DNA from: Cryobacterium sp. MLB-32
Lineage (GTDB): Bacteria > Actinomycetota > Actinomycetes > Actinomycetales > Microbacteriaceae
Direction of reading: 5' to 3'
NCBI RefSeq assembly: GCF_000738085.1
Contig: NZ_JPRS01000138.1
Span: forward strand, 1-34,567
DNA: 34,567 nucleotides
The notes beneath the pieces were generated by a model. It worked only from the letters and a program-made list of their open reading frames with translations. It was not told the DNA's origin and ran no database searches. The first letter of the stretch is position 1; the number at the start of each line of letters is the position of its first letter. Made by a program: the position numbers and the translations under genes. Positions 23,782 to 31,055 of this stretch are shown in pieces.

Positions 23782-24860
23782 TCGTGCGCTCCGTTCTCGG
23801 GAATCGGTTCCGGCTCGAACAGGGGCTGTCCGGGCAGGCGGTGGGAGTCGTTGGCCGCGGGGGTCGCGTAGGTGTAGTCGAACAGGGTCGACACATCGGG
23901 GAACGGGCTGTTTTCGGCGAAGGCCGCCGCCTCGGCGACCCGTGCCATGGCCTCCTCGTCGATTGCCGTCAGGGCCTCGTCGTCGAGGAGGGCATCCGCA
24001 AGCAGGCGCGCGGCGAGAGCGTGAACCGGGTCGCGTTCCTTCACCAGCGTCATCTCGTCCGCGGTGCGGTACGTGGCCGGGTCGACGACGGAGTGCCCAC
24101 GCAGCCGCTCCGTGACGACCTCGAGCAGAAACGGCTTGCCGCCGCGGGCCGAGGCGACCGCACGCTCGGCGGCGGCGAACACGGCGGCGGGATCGAGGCC
24201 GTCGACACGCTCAGACGCCATTCGGTACGCGGATGCCCGCTTGTACAACTCGGGTTCGGCCGAGGCTTTGTCCACGGTTGTCGCCATCCCCAGTCGGTTG
24301 TTGATGATGACGTAGACGATCGGCAGGTTCCACAGTGCGGCGATGTTCAGCGACTCGTGAAAGGCCCCGATGTTCGTCGTTCCGTCGCCCATCGTGCACA
24401 ACACGATCTCGTCGCCGCTCCGGTAGTCGATGGCTAGGGCAGCACCGGTGGCGAGCGGGATCTGCCCGCCCACGATTCCGTAGCCACCCAGCATCCGCTT
24501 CTCGAAGTCGAACATGTGCATCGATCCGCCCCAGCCTTTGGAGACGCCGTCGACCCGGCCGTAGAGCTCGGCCATCACCCGGTTGGGATCGACGCCGCGG
24601 GTGATCGCGTAGCCGTGTTCGCGGTAGTTGGTGAACAGGTAGTCGGTGGGGCGCAGTGCCGCCATGAGCCCGACGACCGCGGCCTCTTCGCCAAGGTTGA
24701 GGTGGCAGTATCCGCCGATCAACGCCTGCGTATACGACCGGGCCGCACGCTCTTCGAACCGGCGAATGAGTACCATCCGGCGGTAGAAATCGATCGAGCG
24801 CTTGTGCGCGGCGGTGGGTCTGGCCTTGCGGGCCAGGGTTGCAGCCGGTCGGGTGGACAT
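23778..24860 (-). CDS. 2-oxo acid (pyruvate-type) dehydrogenase E1 component, alpha subunit
   Basis: 360 residues from ATG 24860, chosen for GGAGGGAG 5-12 bp upstream. An open frame continues further but crosses the divergent regulator. Thiamine-diphosphate motif GDGTTNIGAFHESLNIAA (158-175) ends in INN (186-188). Other family features: RFEERAARSYTQALIGGYCH, NLGEEAAVVG, FTNYREHGYAI, SKGWGGSMHMF and the phosphorylation-loop-like RLRGHSVVDPATYRT. First gene of the E1alpha-E1beta-E2 operon. Many actinobacteria use a single-chain AceE for pyruvate, so this heteromeric complex may be a conditional second pyruvate dehydrogenase, or serve acetoin or branched-chain oxo acids. Confidence 0.92.
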   Translation of the reverse strand: MSTRPAATLARKARPTAAHKRSIDFYRRMVLIRRFEERAARSYTQALIGGYCHLNLGEEAAVVGLMAALRPTDYLFTNYREHGYAITRGVDPNRVMAELYGRVDGVSKGWGGSMHMFDFEKRMLGGYGIVGGQIPLATGAALAIDYRSGDEIVLCTMGDGTTNIGAFHESLNIAALWNLPIVYVIINNRLGMATTVDKASAEPELYKRASAYRMASERVDGLDPAAVFAAAERAVASARGGKPFLLEVVTERLRGHSVVDPATYRTADEMTLVKERDPVHALAARLLADALLDDEALTAIDEEAMARVAEAAAFAENSPFPDVSTLFDYTYATPAANDSHRLPGQPLFEPEPIPENGAHE

Positions 24861-24907
24861 GACGGGACTCCCTCCTCGGCTCTTGTGGGGCCGGGGGTCG
24901 AAAAGCT

Positions 24908-24969
24908 GTATCGGTTTAATGATACGAAGTAGTTTCATTCTACCTCCGAGGGTACGTTTGTTCCGTACC
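24908..24969. promoter_or_regulatory. Operator region between E1alpha and TetR genes
   Basis: The 132-bp divergent gap contains an AT-rich stretch with several nested palindromes: GTATC/GATAC (24908-24912 and 24921-24925), the broader ATGATAC/GTTTCAT (24919-24925 and 24932-24938) and GGTAC/GTACC (24951-24955 and 24965-24969). The ATGATAC arm pair forms a roughly 20-bp near-palindrome of the size used by TetR dimers. Probable site of autoregulation and control of the dehydrogenase operon. Confidence 0.5.
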
Positions 24970-24992
24970 GTTTCGACAGAAGAAGGACCATC

Positions 24993-25595
24993 ATGCTTTC
25001 GGAGAAGCCCGTTCGCAAGCGTGGCCGGCCCACCGAGGCCGCACGCGTCGAACGTCGGGGCCAGATCCTCGATGCCGCCCTGCCGATATTTCTCGAGCAC
25101 GGCTTCGGCCACGCCACGGTGGACCGCATCGCTACCGCCGCGCAGGTAACCAAGCGCACGCTCTACACCTATTTCGGAGACAAGGCCGGTGTCTTCACCG
25201 AGATGCAGCACCGTCTGGCCGCGAACGTCAGCGGCGAGCCCCTGGATCCGGAGACACTCGAATCCCTCTCCACGCGCATCGTCTATGGGTTGCACTCGGC
25301 CCAGATGATCGGACTGCACCGGCTGGTGATCGCCGAATCGTTGCGGTTTCCCGAGATCGCCCGAAAACTCCACGACAATGGCGATATGCGGCACATCGCG
25401 CGACTCGCCGAGCACATTGCATCCGAGCACGGCGCGCACGCCGTCGCCAGGGCCGAACCGCTGTATAGCCTGCTGCTTGGCGAGGACTACCGGCGCCGCT
25501 TGCTCGGACTGCTCGGCCCGATTACCGCCTCCGAGGCCGCAAACCATGCCCGGGCGGCCCTCGCCGTGATCGACCTCTCGGGGCCGACCGTGTAA
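24993..25595 (+). CDS. TetR-family transcriptional regulator (divergent to the dehydrogenase operon)
   Basis: 200 residues. Basic N-terminus RKRGRPTEAARVERR, then helix-turn-helix at about 22-66 (ILDAALPIFLEHGFGHATVD, IATAAQVTKRTLYTYFGDK) and an all-helical ligand domain of the AcrR-C type (about 90-200). ATG 24993 follows AGAAGGA. Divergent placement and the palindromes between the two starts make it the likely regulator of E1alpha-E1beta-E2. The effector is unknown. Confidence 0.88.
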   Translation: MLSEKPVRKRGRPTEAARVERRGQILDAALPIFLEHGFGHATVDRIATAAQVTKRTLYTYFGDKAGVFTEMQHRLAANVSGEPLDPETLESLSTRIVYGLHSAQMIGLHRLVIAESLRFPEIARKLHDNGDMRHIARLAEHIASEHGAHAVARAEPLYSLLLGEDYRRRLLGLLGPITASEAANHARAALAVIDLSGPTV

Positions 25596-25632
25596 AAGCC
25601 CTCTCACCGTGCGGGCGTCCAAGTCTGACCCG

Positions 25633-25787
25633 CAGGGGCGACAACCTCAGCATCGGGCGAGCCTGAGCCGAGCGAAGCGGTAGACGATGCCCACGGCGAG
25701 AACGATGATTCCCCCGACGATCGAGGGGATCGGCAGCGTCGCGACCAGTACAAGACAGGCAATCGCCCCGCCGATCTGGAGGGCACG
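25633..25787 (-). pseudogene. Truncated duplicate of the APC permease 3' end
   Basis: The stretch matches about 27172-27326 with around nine differences in 155 bp. It covers the last ~47 codons of the permease gene (CLVLVATLPIPSIVGGIIVL and the basic tail) and some 3' flank. The 5' part of the gene is missing: the match stops at 25787 inside GAGGGCACG. It cannot make a transporter. It joins, with no intervening bases, a piece of another gene at 25788. Confidence 0.85.
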
Positions 25788-25904
25788 CGCGCGGAGAACC
25801 GTCTCGACGCCAAGGGTTTCTCCCGCCGCCCCGCGAAGACCGTTCAGCCCATGAAAGACGGCATCACGTTCGTAAAGGTTCGGCCCGGACTCGCCGAGGC
25901 GTAA
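25788..25904 (+). pseudogene. Truncated duplicate of the small gene at 21048-21320
   Basis: The 117 bp appear identical to 21204-21320, the last 38 codons plus stop of the small hypothetical gene. The 5' half is absent. It lies head-to-head with the permease fragment, junction 25787/25788. Identity here, against about 94% in the neighbouring permease piece, means the two halves have different ages or sources. An open frame of 99 codons crosses both (25946-25647, minus) but is a by-product. The rest of the gap 25596-26074 holds only a small CCCTC/GAGGG hairpin (26002-26013) and a palindrome GTCACGTGAC (26043-26052). Confidence 0.9.
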
Positions 25905-26074
25905 CCATCGGTCTGAGCAAGGGACCCGGGTCTGCGCGCGCATCACGAGCGCGCAGGCCCGCTCACAGCAGTTCGAGCGGCATTCCGGAAACTGTCAACG
26001 ACCCTCTTGAGGGCGCGGCCAGCCGGGTCAGGAGACGCCGCTGTCACGTGACCGTTTGGTCGGCCCGACGGTGA

Positions 26075-26620
26075 TTAGTCGCAGAACAGACCACTCGGCG
26101 TGCGGCTGGCGCTACCTGGGCAGATGCTCAACATCCAATGCCCCGCGGTTGGATCCTCCGGGTCCATGTCTGAGATCCAGGGAACGAGAATTCTGGAGTC
26201 CCATTCAATGCTCGGGTTAGGCGCCGATCCGCCCTCGCTCGGATTCTGCGCGAACTCGTACTCCTGTTCCTCCGCAGGCACCGTGCCGTCGTGCACCGCG
26301 GCCCGAGCATCGGCTGCCGCTTGAGCATCGGCTGCGATCCGAGCGTCGGCTGCCGCCTGCGCGTCCGCCGCTGCCTGCTGCTCCGCGGCGACACGGGCCG
26401 CCTCGGCCGCCGCTGCCTGCGCCGCAGCTGCGGCAGCATCCGCTACCCGTTGGGCGTGCCGCGCGATGAGAACGGCGTCTCGGGCTGGATCCGAATCCAC
26501 CACGACAACGACCGGTGCTGGGTCAGCTGTGGCCGCGGAGACCACAACGATTCCGCCACCGACCCCCAGTATCACGGCGAGGCCGATAGCCCCCCAGCGT
26601 AATCTCACGATCTTCCCCAT
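26075..26620 (-). CDS. Hypothetical exported or membrane-anchored protein with Ala-rich coiled coil
   Basis: 181 residues. A basic start (MGKIVRLRW) and one hydrophobic helix (about 10-32) act as signal or anchor. A highly regular Ala/Gln/Asp/Arg helix (about 55-110) has near-repeats such as AAADAQAAADARIAADAQ, encoded by an 18-bp-like periodic DNA stretch at about 26305-26375. A polar, acidic C-terminus follows with two cysteines (SICPG and the final FCD) that could pair outside the cell. No named domain is recognised. Start ATG 26620. Confidence 0.65.
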   Translation of the reverse strand: MGKIVRLRWGAIGLAVILGVGGGIVVVSAATADPAPVVVVVDSDPARDAVLIARHAQRVADAAAAAAQAAAAEAARVAAEQQAAADAQAAADARIAADAQAAADARAAVHDGTVPAEEQEYEFAQNPSEGGSAPNPSIEWDSRILVPWISDMDPEDPTAGHWMLSICPGSASRTPSGLFCD

Positions 26621-26796
26621 GACCGCACTCTATCGCGCCCCTTCCTCAATCGCGCGGCTTCTCGCACACGAGACCCCGCCTCGCGTCGCTCGGGTGGGCT
26701 CGTTGCGTTGACGCCGGCGCACGAGTCACGTGCCGGCAGAAACACGGCAGGCACACGGAATCGCTGGAGATGCGGCGGGGCACGGAGCGGACGGAC

Positions 26797-27087
26797 TCAC
26801 TCGGGTCGGTTGTGCTTCCCGTCCAGCCACAGCGTGTCGGACGCGTCGCTGTGCGCGGTCCCCGTTCCCACGTGCTTCGCGTCGATCGTGGCCCCGTTCC
26901 TGATGACGTGCACCAGCGCCATGGCGTGTCCACGGCCCAGGTCATAGTCGATCTTCAGCCACTCGACAATGGCCCCGGCCTTCACGGACGGATCGTCGAA
27001 ACCCCGCTCGTGGGCCAGCGCGACGAACTCACGCGGGGTCAGCCCCGTCTTGTCTTCGATGCTGTCGAGGTACGCCTGGAAAGACAT
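26797..27087 (-). CDS. DUF4287 domain protein
   Basis: 96 residues, start ATG 27087 after GCAGAGGAG. The first part (MSFQAYLDSIEDKTGLTPRE, then FVALAHERGF, KAGAIVEWLKIDYDLGRGHA) is the recognisable DUF4287 module, a small helical domain found in many soil bacteria. The tail (ATIDAKHVGTGTAHSD) is typical of stand-alone members. Cytoplasmic, function not established. Gaps of 176 bp before and 98 bp after on the same strand show no further gene. Confidence 0.82.
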   Translation of the reverse strand: MSFQAYLDSIEDKTGLTPREFVALAHERGFDDPSVKAGAIVEWLKIDYDLGRGHAMALVHVIRNGATIDAKHVGTGTAHSDASDTLWLDGKHNRPE

Positions 27088-27185
27088 CTGTGCTCCTCTG
27101 CGGGGAGGTGCGGCCGGGGATCGGCCACGCTCACTCGACGCTACTCAGTCCGTACGGATCCGGCCACCCCGCAGGGTCGACAACC

Positions 27186-28436
27186 TCAGCGTCGGGCGAG
27201 CCTGAGGCGAGCCAAGCGGTAAAGGATGCCAACGGCGAGAACGATGATTCCCCCGACGATCGAGGGGATCGGCAGCGTCGCGACCAGCACGAGACAGGCA
27301 ATCGCCCCGCCGATCTGGAGGGCACGAGGGTAGCGGCGGTGCGTGCCGGTCTGGGTGAACGCGGCGACGTTGGCAACCACGTAGTACAGGAGCACGCCGA
27401 ACGACGAGAACCCGATGGCCCCGCGCAGGTCGACGGTGAGAACGAGGACGGAGACCACAACGGCCAGGGCGATCTCCGCGTGGTGGGGCACGCCGTAACG
27501 CGGATGCACCGCGGCAAGCCAGCCGGGAAGGTCCCGGTTGCGGGCCATGGCGAGGCTCGTTCGCCCGACGCCCGTGATGAGCGCGAGGAGCGCGCCGAGG
27601 GCTGCCGCCGCTGCGCCGATACCGACGATCGGCACGGCCCAGCCCCAACCCGCCGCCACGACGACGTCACTCAACGGCCGAGCGGATGCGGCGAGTCCGT
27701 CGACGCCCAGGGTGAGGAGCAGAGTGACGGCAATCACGACGTACACGACGAGGGCGATGGACAGAGCGAGGAGAATCGCGCGTGGGATCGTGCGCGTCGG
27801 GGTCTTCACCTCTTCACCCATCGTGGCGATCCGGGCGTAGCCGGCGAAGGCGAAAAACAGCAATCCCGCGGACTGCAGAACGCCGTACCAGCCCACCGCG
27901 TCGGCACCGCTGTCAACGAGCGGCTGCCGCACACCGGGGTTGAGCGCACCGGCGAGAACGACCAGCGCAAGGACCACCAGCACGATGGTGACGATGATGC
28001 GGGCGAGCCGTGCGGTTCGGGTCACGCCGACGTAGTTCACGGCGGCCAGGCCCAGGACGGCGAGCACGGCGACGGGTTTCTCCCAGCCGGCCGGTGCCGT
28101 GTAGGCCGCAAACGTCAAGGCCATCGCAGCGCAACTCGCGGTCTTGCCGATGACGAATCCCCATCCGGCCAGAAATCCCGGCCACGCGTCGAGCCGCTCG
28201 CGCCCATACACATAGGTGCCGCCCGACGTCGGGTACTGGGCCGCAAGCTGGGCAGACGAGGTGGCATTGCACACCGCAACGACGGCGGCGATCGCCAGCC
28301 CCGCCAACAGCAGCGGCCCGGCCGCCGCAGCGGCGGGCGCGAACGCGGCGAAGATGCCGGCGCCGATCATCGAACCGAGGCCGATCACGACGGCATCGGT
28401 CAGCCCGAGACGACGGGCGAGGGCGGGGCTGGTCAC
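27186..28436 (-). CDS. APC-superfamily amino acid permease
   Basis: 416 residues with about 12 hydrophobic helices. Helix 1 has the substrate-binding motif GLGSMIGAGIFAAFAPAAA, followed by QLAAQYPTSGGTYVYGRE, GFVIGKTASCAAMAL, FFAFAGYARIATMGEEVKTP (helix 6 and following loop) and SLAMARNRDLP. These are typical of amino acid/polyamine/cation permeases. It probably imports an amino acid or amine with H+ or Na+. Its last ~47 codons are duplicated at 25633-25787. No linked catabolic gene indicates the substrate. Confidence 0.9.
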   Translation of the reverse strand: MTSPALARRLGLTDAVVIGLGSMIGAGIFAAFAPAAAAAGPLLLAGLAIAAVVAVCNATSSAQLAAQYPTSGGTYVYGRERLDAWPGFLAGWGFVIGKTASCAAMALTFAAYTAPAGWEKPVAVLAVLGLAAVNYVGVTRTARLARIIVTIVLVVLALVVLAGALNPGVRQPLVDSGADAVGWYGVLQSAGLLFFAFAGYARIATMGEEVKTPTRTIPRAILLALSIALVVYVVIAVTLLLTLGVDGLAASARPLSDVVVAAGWGWAVPIVGIGAAAAALGALLALITGVGRTSLAMARNRDLPGWLAAVHPRYGVPHHAEIALAVVVSVLVLTVDLRGAIGFSSFGVLLYYVVANVAAFTQTGTHRRYPRALQIGGAIACLVLVATLPIPSIVGGIIVLAVGILYRLARLRLARR

Positions 28437-28562
28437 GATGTCGCCATCCGGGTCGGCGTATATGGTGCGTTCACCCCCGGATCCTAAACCACGCGAGTAA
28501 ACGACGGGGGCGACGCAGATCAGCCCCGTGCGGCATCCGACACGTGGGTGGCCCAGGCCCGT

Positions 28563-29285
28563 TCAGCGATTGAGCAGGATGGCCACGCAGAGCAGGAGCA
28601 GGAGTGCCGCCCCGAGAGGGAAAAGCCAGTTGGCGAACATCACGAACACTCGTCGGCCCAGGACGCCCGCCGCCGGCCGGCCGGGGATGGGTTCTGTGAT
28701 GTCATCCAGGCTGCCGCGTCGCAGAGTTTGGATCGTATTCACGACCGACAGGAGAACCATGGCCAGTCCACTGGCCACCAGCCACGGAAGCGGATCCAGA
28801 ACAAGCCAGGCCTCCGCTGGAGCCGGCGTCAGCGCTGACCAGAGAAACCCGCTACCGGCACCGGCACCAAGGAGCACCGCGAGCAACCACGGGCGCCGGA
28901 CCGCCGCGAGGATGTAGAGCGGCAAGAGGGCGACGAGCCCGCCGAGAGCCGCGGCAAGCACGAGCTGTGCCGGACTCATCAGGAGCGGTTCATCCTGTAC
29001 CCAGGCGCCGATGGCCTGGACGAACATCAGGAAGGCCAGCAGCCCGAACATCGACGTCCACAAGCCCCTGGTCACCCAATCGCGCCCTGACCCGCGAGGC
29101 AGGTCGAGCGATGCGGCGTATGCACGCGCAGGCCCGAAGGTCTCTTCGGCGCTCTGACCCGTGTCGCTGACGAGTTCGCGGGCGCTCGCTACCGCGTCGC
29201 CGATTGCGTGTCCGAAGACATCGCGCATGCGAAGCTCCAGGACGAGCTCATCGAACCATTTCTTATCGGACGAGGTGAGATTCAT
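28563..29285 (-). CDS. PadR-linked membrane protein (HAAS-type N-terminus)
   Basis: 240 residues. A short cytoplasmic helical N-terminal domain (about 1-60; KKWFDELVLELRMRDVFGHAIGDAV) resembles the HAAS domain found with PadR regulators. Six or so membrane helices follow (about 75-95, 105-130, 132-150, 160-180, 215-238). The start overlaps the PadR stop by 4 bp, a pairing typical of PadR-controlled membrane proteins. The transported or sensed molecule is unknown. The 126-bp gap to the permease has no gene. Confidence 0.7.
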   Translation of the reverse strand: MNLTSSDKKWFDELVLELRMRDVFGHAIGDAVASARELVSDTGQSAEETFGPARAYAASLDLPRGSGRDWVTRGLWTSMFGLLAFLMFVQAIGAWVQDEPLLMSPAQLVLAAALGGLVALLPLYILAAVRRPWLLAVLLGAGAGSGFLWSALTPAPAEAWLVLDPLPWLVASGLAMVLLSVVNTIQTLRRGSLDDITEPIPGRPAAGVLGRRVFVMFANWLFPLGAALLLLLCVAILLNR

Positions 29286-29665
29286 GAGATGTCCTCCTTA
29301 CGTGGCCCTGGGGCCAGATAGCTCGTGCTGACGTCAGTGAAGCGCGCCCAGGCTGCTCGCAGCCGCTCGAGTTCGCTGCGACCCCGCTCCGTGACCGCGA
29401 AGTACTTTCGTCCGGGCCCTGCCTCCCCCGGCCGCCATTCGGTGACGACCAGACCGGCGGCCTCGTAGCGCGTCAGCAACGGATAGAGCGTGCCGCCCTT
29501 AATTGTGCCGAGACCGTGTTGCTCGAGTTCCCGGATGATTGCGTATCCGTAGGAGGGGCCAGCCTCCAGCGCACGCAACGCCAGAAAACCCAGCGTTGCC
29601 CTCAGCCAATCACTCGGCCACTCCTCGCCTGGCGATGCCGGGAGATCCTGACTGGTTGCGTCCAT
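29282..29665 (-). CDS. PadR-family transcriptional regulator
   Basis: 127 residues. Winged helix-turn-helix (about 25-105): LGFLALRALEAGPSYGYAII, RELEQHGLG, then GGTLYPLLTRYEAAGLV and a wing ending KYFAVTERGRSEL. It is a short PadR (subfamily with little C-terminal extension). ATG 29665 has no Shine-Dalgarno sequence. A -10 element ends 7 bp before it, so the transcript is probably leaderless. It is coupled to the following membrane protein, which it likely represses together with itself. Confidence 0.9.
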   Translation of the reverse strand: MDATSQDLPASPGEEWPSDWLRATLGFLALRALEAGPSYGYAIIRELEQHGLGTIKGGTLYPLLTRYEAAGLVVTEWRPGEAGPGRKYFAVTERGRSELERLRAAWARFTDVSTSYLAPGPRKEDIS

Positions 29666-29700
29666 AACTAGATTGTGTCTCTAAGTAGTTCGTGTGTCAA
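29666..29700 (-). promoter_or_regulatory. Probable leaderless promoter and operator of the PadR operon
   Basis: On the minus strand TTGACA (29700-29695), a 17-bp spacer and CACAAT (29677-29672) are followed by 6 bp and then the ATG at 29665. The spacer and -10 are spanned by the inverted repeat AACTA/TAGTT (29666-29670 and 29686-29690), a good place for PadR autorepression. Confidence 0.55.
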
Positions 29701-29781
29701 GGGGCGCGACGTGCGCGAGACATCCGCACGGGCACTGATCGGCCTTGCGGAGCCGCAGGAGAACGGACGGGGTTCAGGGAA

Positions 29782-30096
29782 TCACGCGGCAGTCCAGAAC
29801 ACCTCGTCGTGACCGGTGTGACCGGTGATGGTGAGACCCGCCGTTGCGGCGATCTCGTCAGCGATGTGCCCGAGTGCCCCGACAACCTCGTCACGGAACG
29901 AATCGAAGTCACCATGATCGGTGGCGATGTCGTCCAGTTTGACCCGGCGCACCTCGGTGTAGGCGTCATCGGCATCGACGGTGCTGATGATGGCGAGGGA
30001 GTCACCGGTGATGAAGTCGCCGGTGACGAGCCGCGAGAGGCCGGTAAACCGGGCATTGATACGGGTGAAAGCCTTGACGTTCGGCGTAGTTGTCAT
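29782..30096 (-). CDS. Hypothetical protein
   Basis: 104 residues from ATG 30096 (MTTTPNVKAFTRINARFTGL). The ATG at 30102 is an alternative, and a longer open frame to 30195 begins with a CCACAG tandem repeat translated as LWLWLW and is unlikely. It is a soluble alpha/beta protein with acidic centre (DDAYTEVRRVKLDDI) and His/Asp-rich end (TGHTGHDEVFW). I recognise no family. The gap 29701-29781 holds nothing evident. Confidence 0.55.
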   Translation of the reverse strand: MTTTPNVKAFTRINARFTGLSRLVTGDFITGDSLAIISTVDADDAYTEVRRVKLDDIATDHGDFDSFRDEVVGALGHIADEIAATAGLTITGHTGHDEVFWTAA

Positions 30097-30225
30097 GACC
30101 ATAGCCTGCGAAGCGCCTGGATCAGGCGCAAGCCCCTGTTCACGCGCGGCAGAGAATACATCGCCCAGCCACAGCCACAGCCACAGGTCATTCACGCCTC
30201 GGATGCCATGGCAACCGTTTTTCCA

Positions 30226-30301
30226 TGGAGCCGCCTGTCAGAATCGAACTGACGACCTTCTCATTACGAGTGAGATGCTCTACCAACTGAGCTAAGGCGG
30301 C
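30226..30301 (-). tRNA. tRNA-Thr(CGT)
   Basis: On the minus strand the acceptor stem GCCGCCT/AGGCGGC (30301-30295 and 30236-30230) closes a normal cloverleaf. The D arm is AGCTCAGTTGGTAGAGC. The anticodon stem is TCTCA/TGAGA with loop CTCGTAA, giving anticodon CGT (threonine, codon ACG). The T arm contains GTTCGATTC. The discriminator T and the CCA end (30228-30226) are encoded. Confidence 0.96.
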
Positions 30302-30347
30302 GATACCAGACCACCCCGTAAGGCAGTCGGTGACACAAGACTCAAGC

Positions 30348-30983
30348 CTAGCCGGTTCGGCGGGTCATCGCGTACACGTCGGTGAATGAGGTTCGAACCC
30401 GCTCGGACAGGGAGGGTGTCCCCGTTCCGTCCGCCCAGCATTGCCAGGCGTGCCGAATGGCGGCCGCGGCCACGAGGGTGAAGAGCAGGGCTCGCTCGTC
30501 GAGGCGCTGCGGGTCATCGGCGAGTTCGGGCTCGTCGGTCAGGAACCGCCGAACGACGATCTGCTGCAGTTGCACCTCGAACTCACGCAGGGTGGCCATC
30601 CGCATGCCGAAGAGGTACGCGTTGTTTTTCATCACCTCGCGGCGCAGCTGGTAGAGCTCGTGGTCGTCTTCGGTGCGCTGCATGTTGGCCGCGAGCAGGG
30701 TGGCCAGCTGCGTGAGCAGGTCGCCATGCGGTCCACCGGTGACGAACGCCTCGACATCGGCTTCGGATGCGATCCCGGGCGTGTCCCCCACGAACGCGGC
30801 GTCCTTCGACGCAAAGTAGTTGAAGAACGTGCGTGGTGACACATTCGCCACCCGGCTGATGTCCTCGACCGTAACCTTCTCGATGCCCCGCTCTTTGGCG
30901 AGGCCCAGCACGGCCATCTGGATGGCCCGGTGGGTCGCTCGGCGTTTGCGTTCACGCAGGCCCAGCTGTGGCGTTTCAGACAT
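30348..30983 (-). CDS. TetR-family transcriptional regulator
   Basis: 211 residues. Basic start GLRERKRRATHRAIQMA, helix-turn-helix at about 38-65 (TVEDISRVANVSPRTFFNYF), then a helical ligand domain with REVMKNNAYLFGMRMATLRE, as in actinobacterial TetR proteins that control efflux pumps. The upstream strand shows TTGTGC (31018-31013), 17 bp and AACAAT (30995-30990), then 6 bp to the ATG. With no ribosome site, this suggests a leaderless transcript. The palindrome TTGTGCACAA (31009-31018) covers the -35 and may be its own operator. No efflux gene is adjacent. Confidence 0.88.
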   Translation of the reverse strand: MSETPQLGLRERKRRATHRAIQMAVLGLAKERGIEKVTVEDISRVANVSPRTFFNYFASKDAAFVGDTPGIASEADVEAFVTGGPHGDLLTQLATLLAANMQRTEDDHELYQLRREVMKNNAYLFGMRMATLREFEVQLQQIVVRRFLTDEPELADDPQRLDERALLFTLVAAAAIRHAWQCWADGTGTPSLSERVRTSFTDVYAMTRRTG

Positions 30984-31008
30984 GGTCCGATTGTTTCACG
31001 CCCTGCAA

Positions 31009-31018
31009 TTGTGCACAA
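31009..31018. promoter_or_regulatory. Perfect 10-bp palindrome at the TetR promoter
   Basis: TTGTGCACAA overlaps the putative -35 element of the TetR gene starting at 30983, in the 72-bp gap after the lipoprotein gene. It is a candidate autorepression site. Confidence 0.4.
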
Positions 31019-31055
31019 AGCCGGGCGCACTGAGCAGATGTCGCCGGCACGGCGA

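Noticed and set aside
23778..25622. Extended E1alpha reading frame of 614 codons
   Set aside because: The part upstream of 24860 is antisense to the TetR gene. ATG 24860 with a strong ribosome site gives the family length.
25647..25946. 99-codon open frame across the chimeric scar
   Set aside because: It joins the antisense of one gene end to a permease fragment and has no ribosome site. Accidental.
26305..26375. Periodic GC-rich repeats as an origin or iteron set
   Set aside because: They are in frame with the Ala-rich coiled coil of the 26075-26620 gene and encode its heptad-like pattern.
30165..30186. CCACAG tandem repeat as a CRISPR or regulatory array
   Set aside because: Only three perfect 6-bp units. 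Simple-sequence slippage is enough to explain it.
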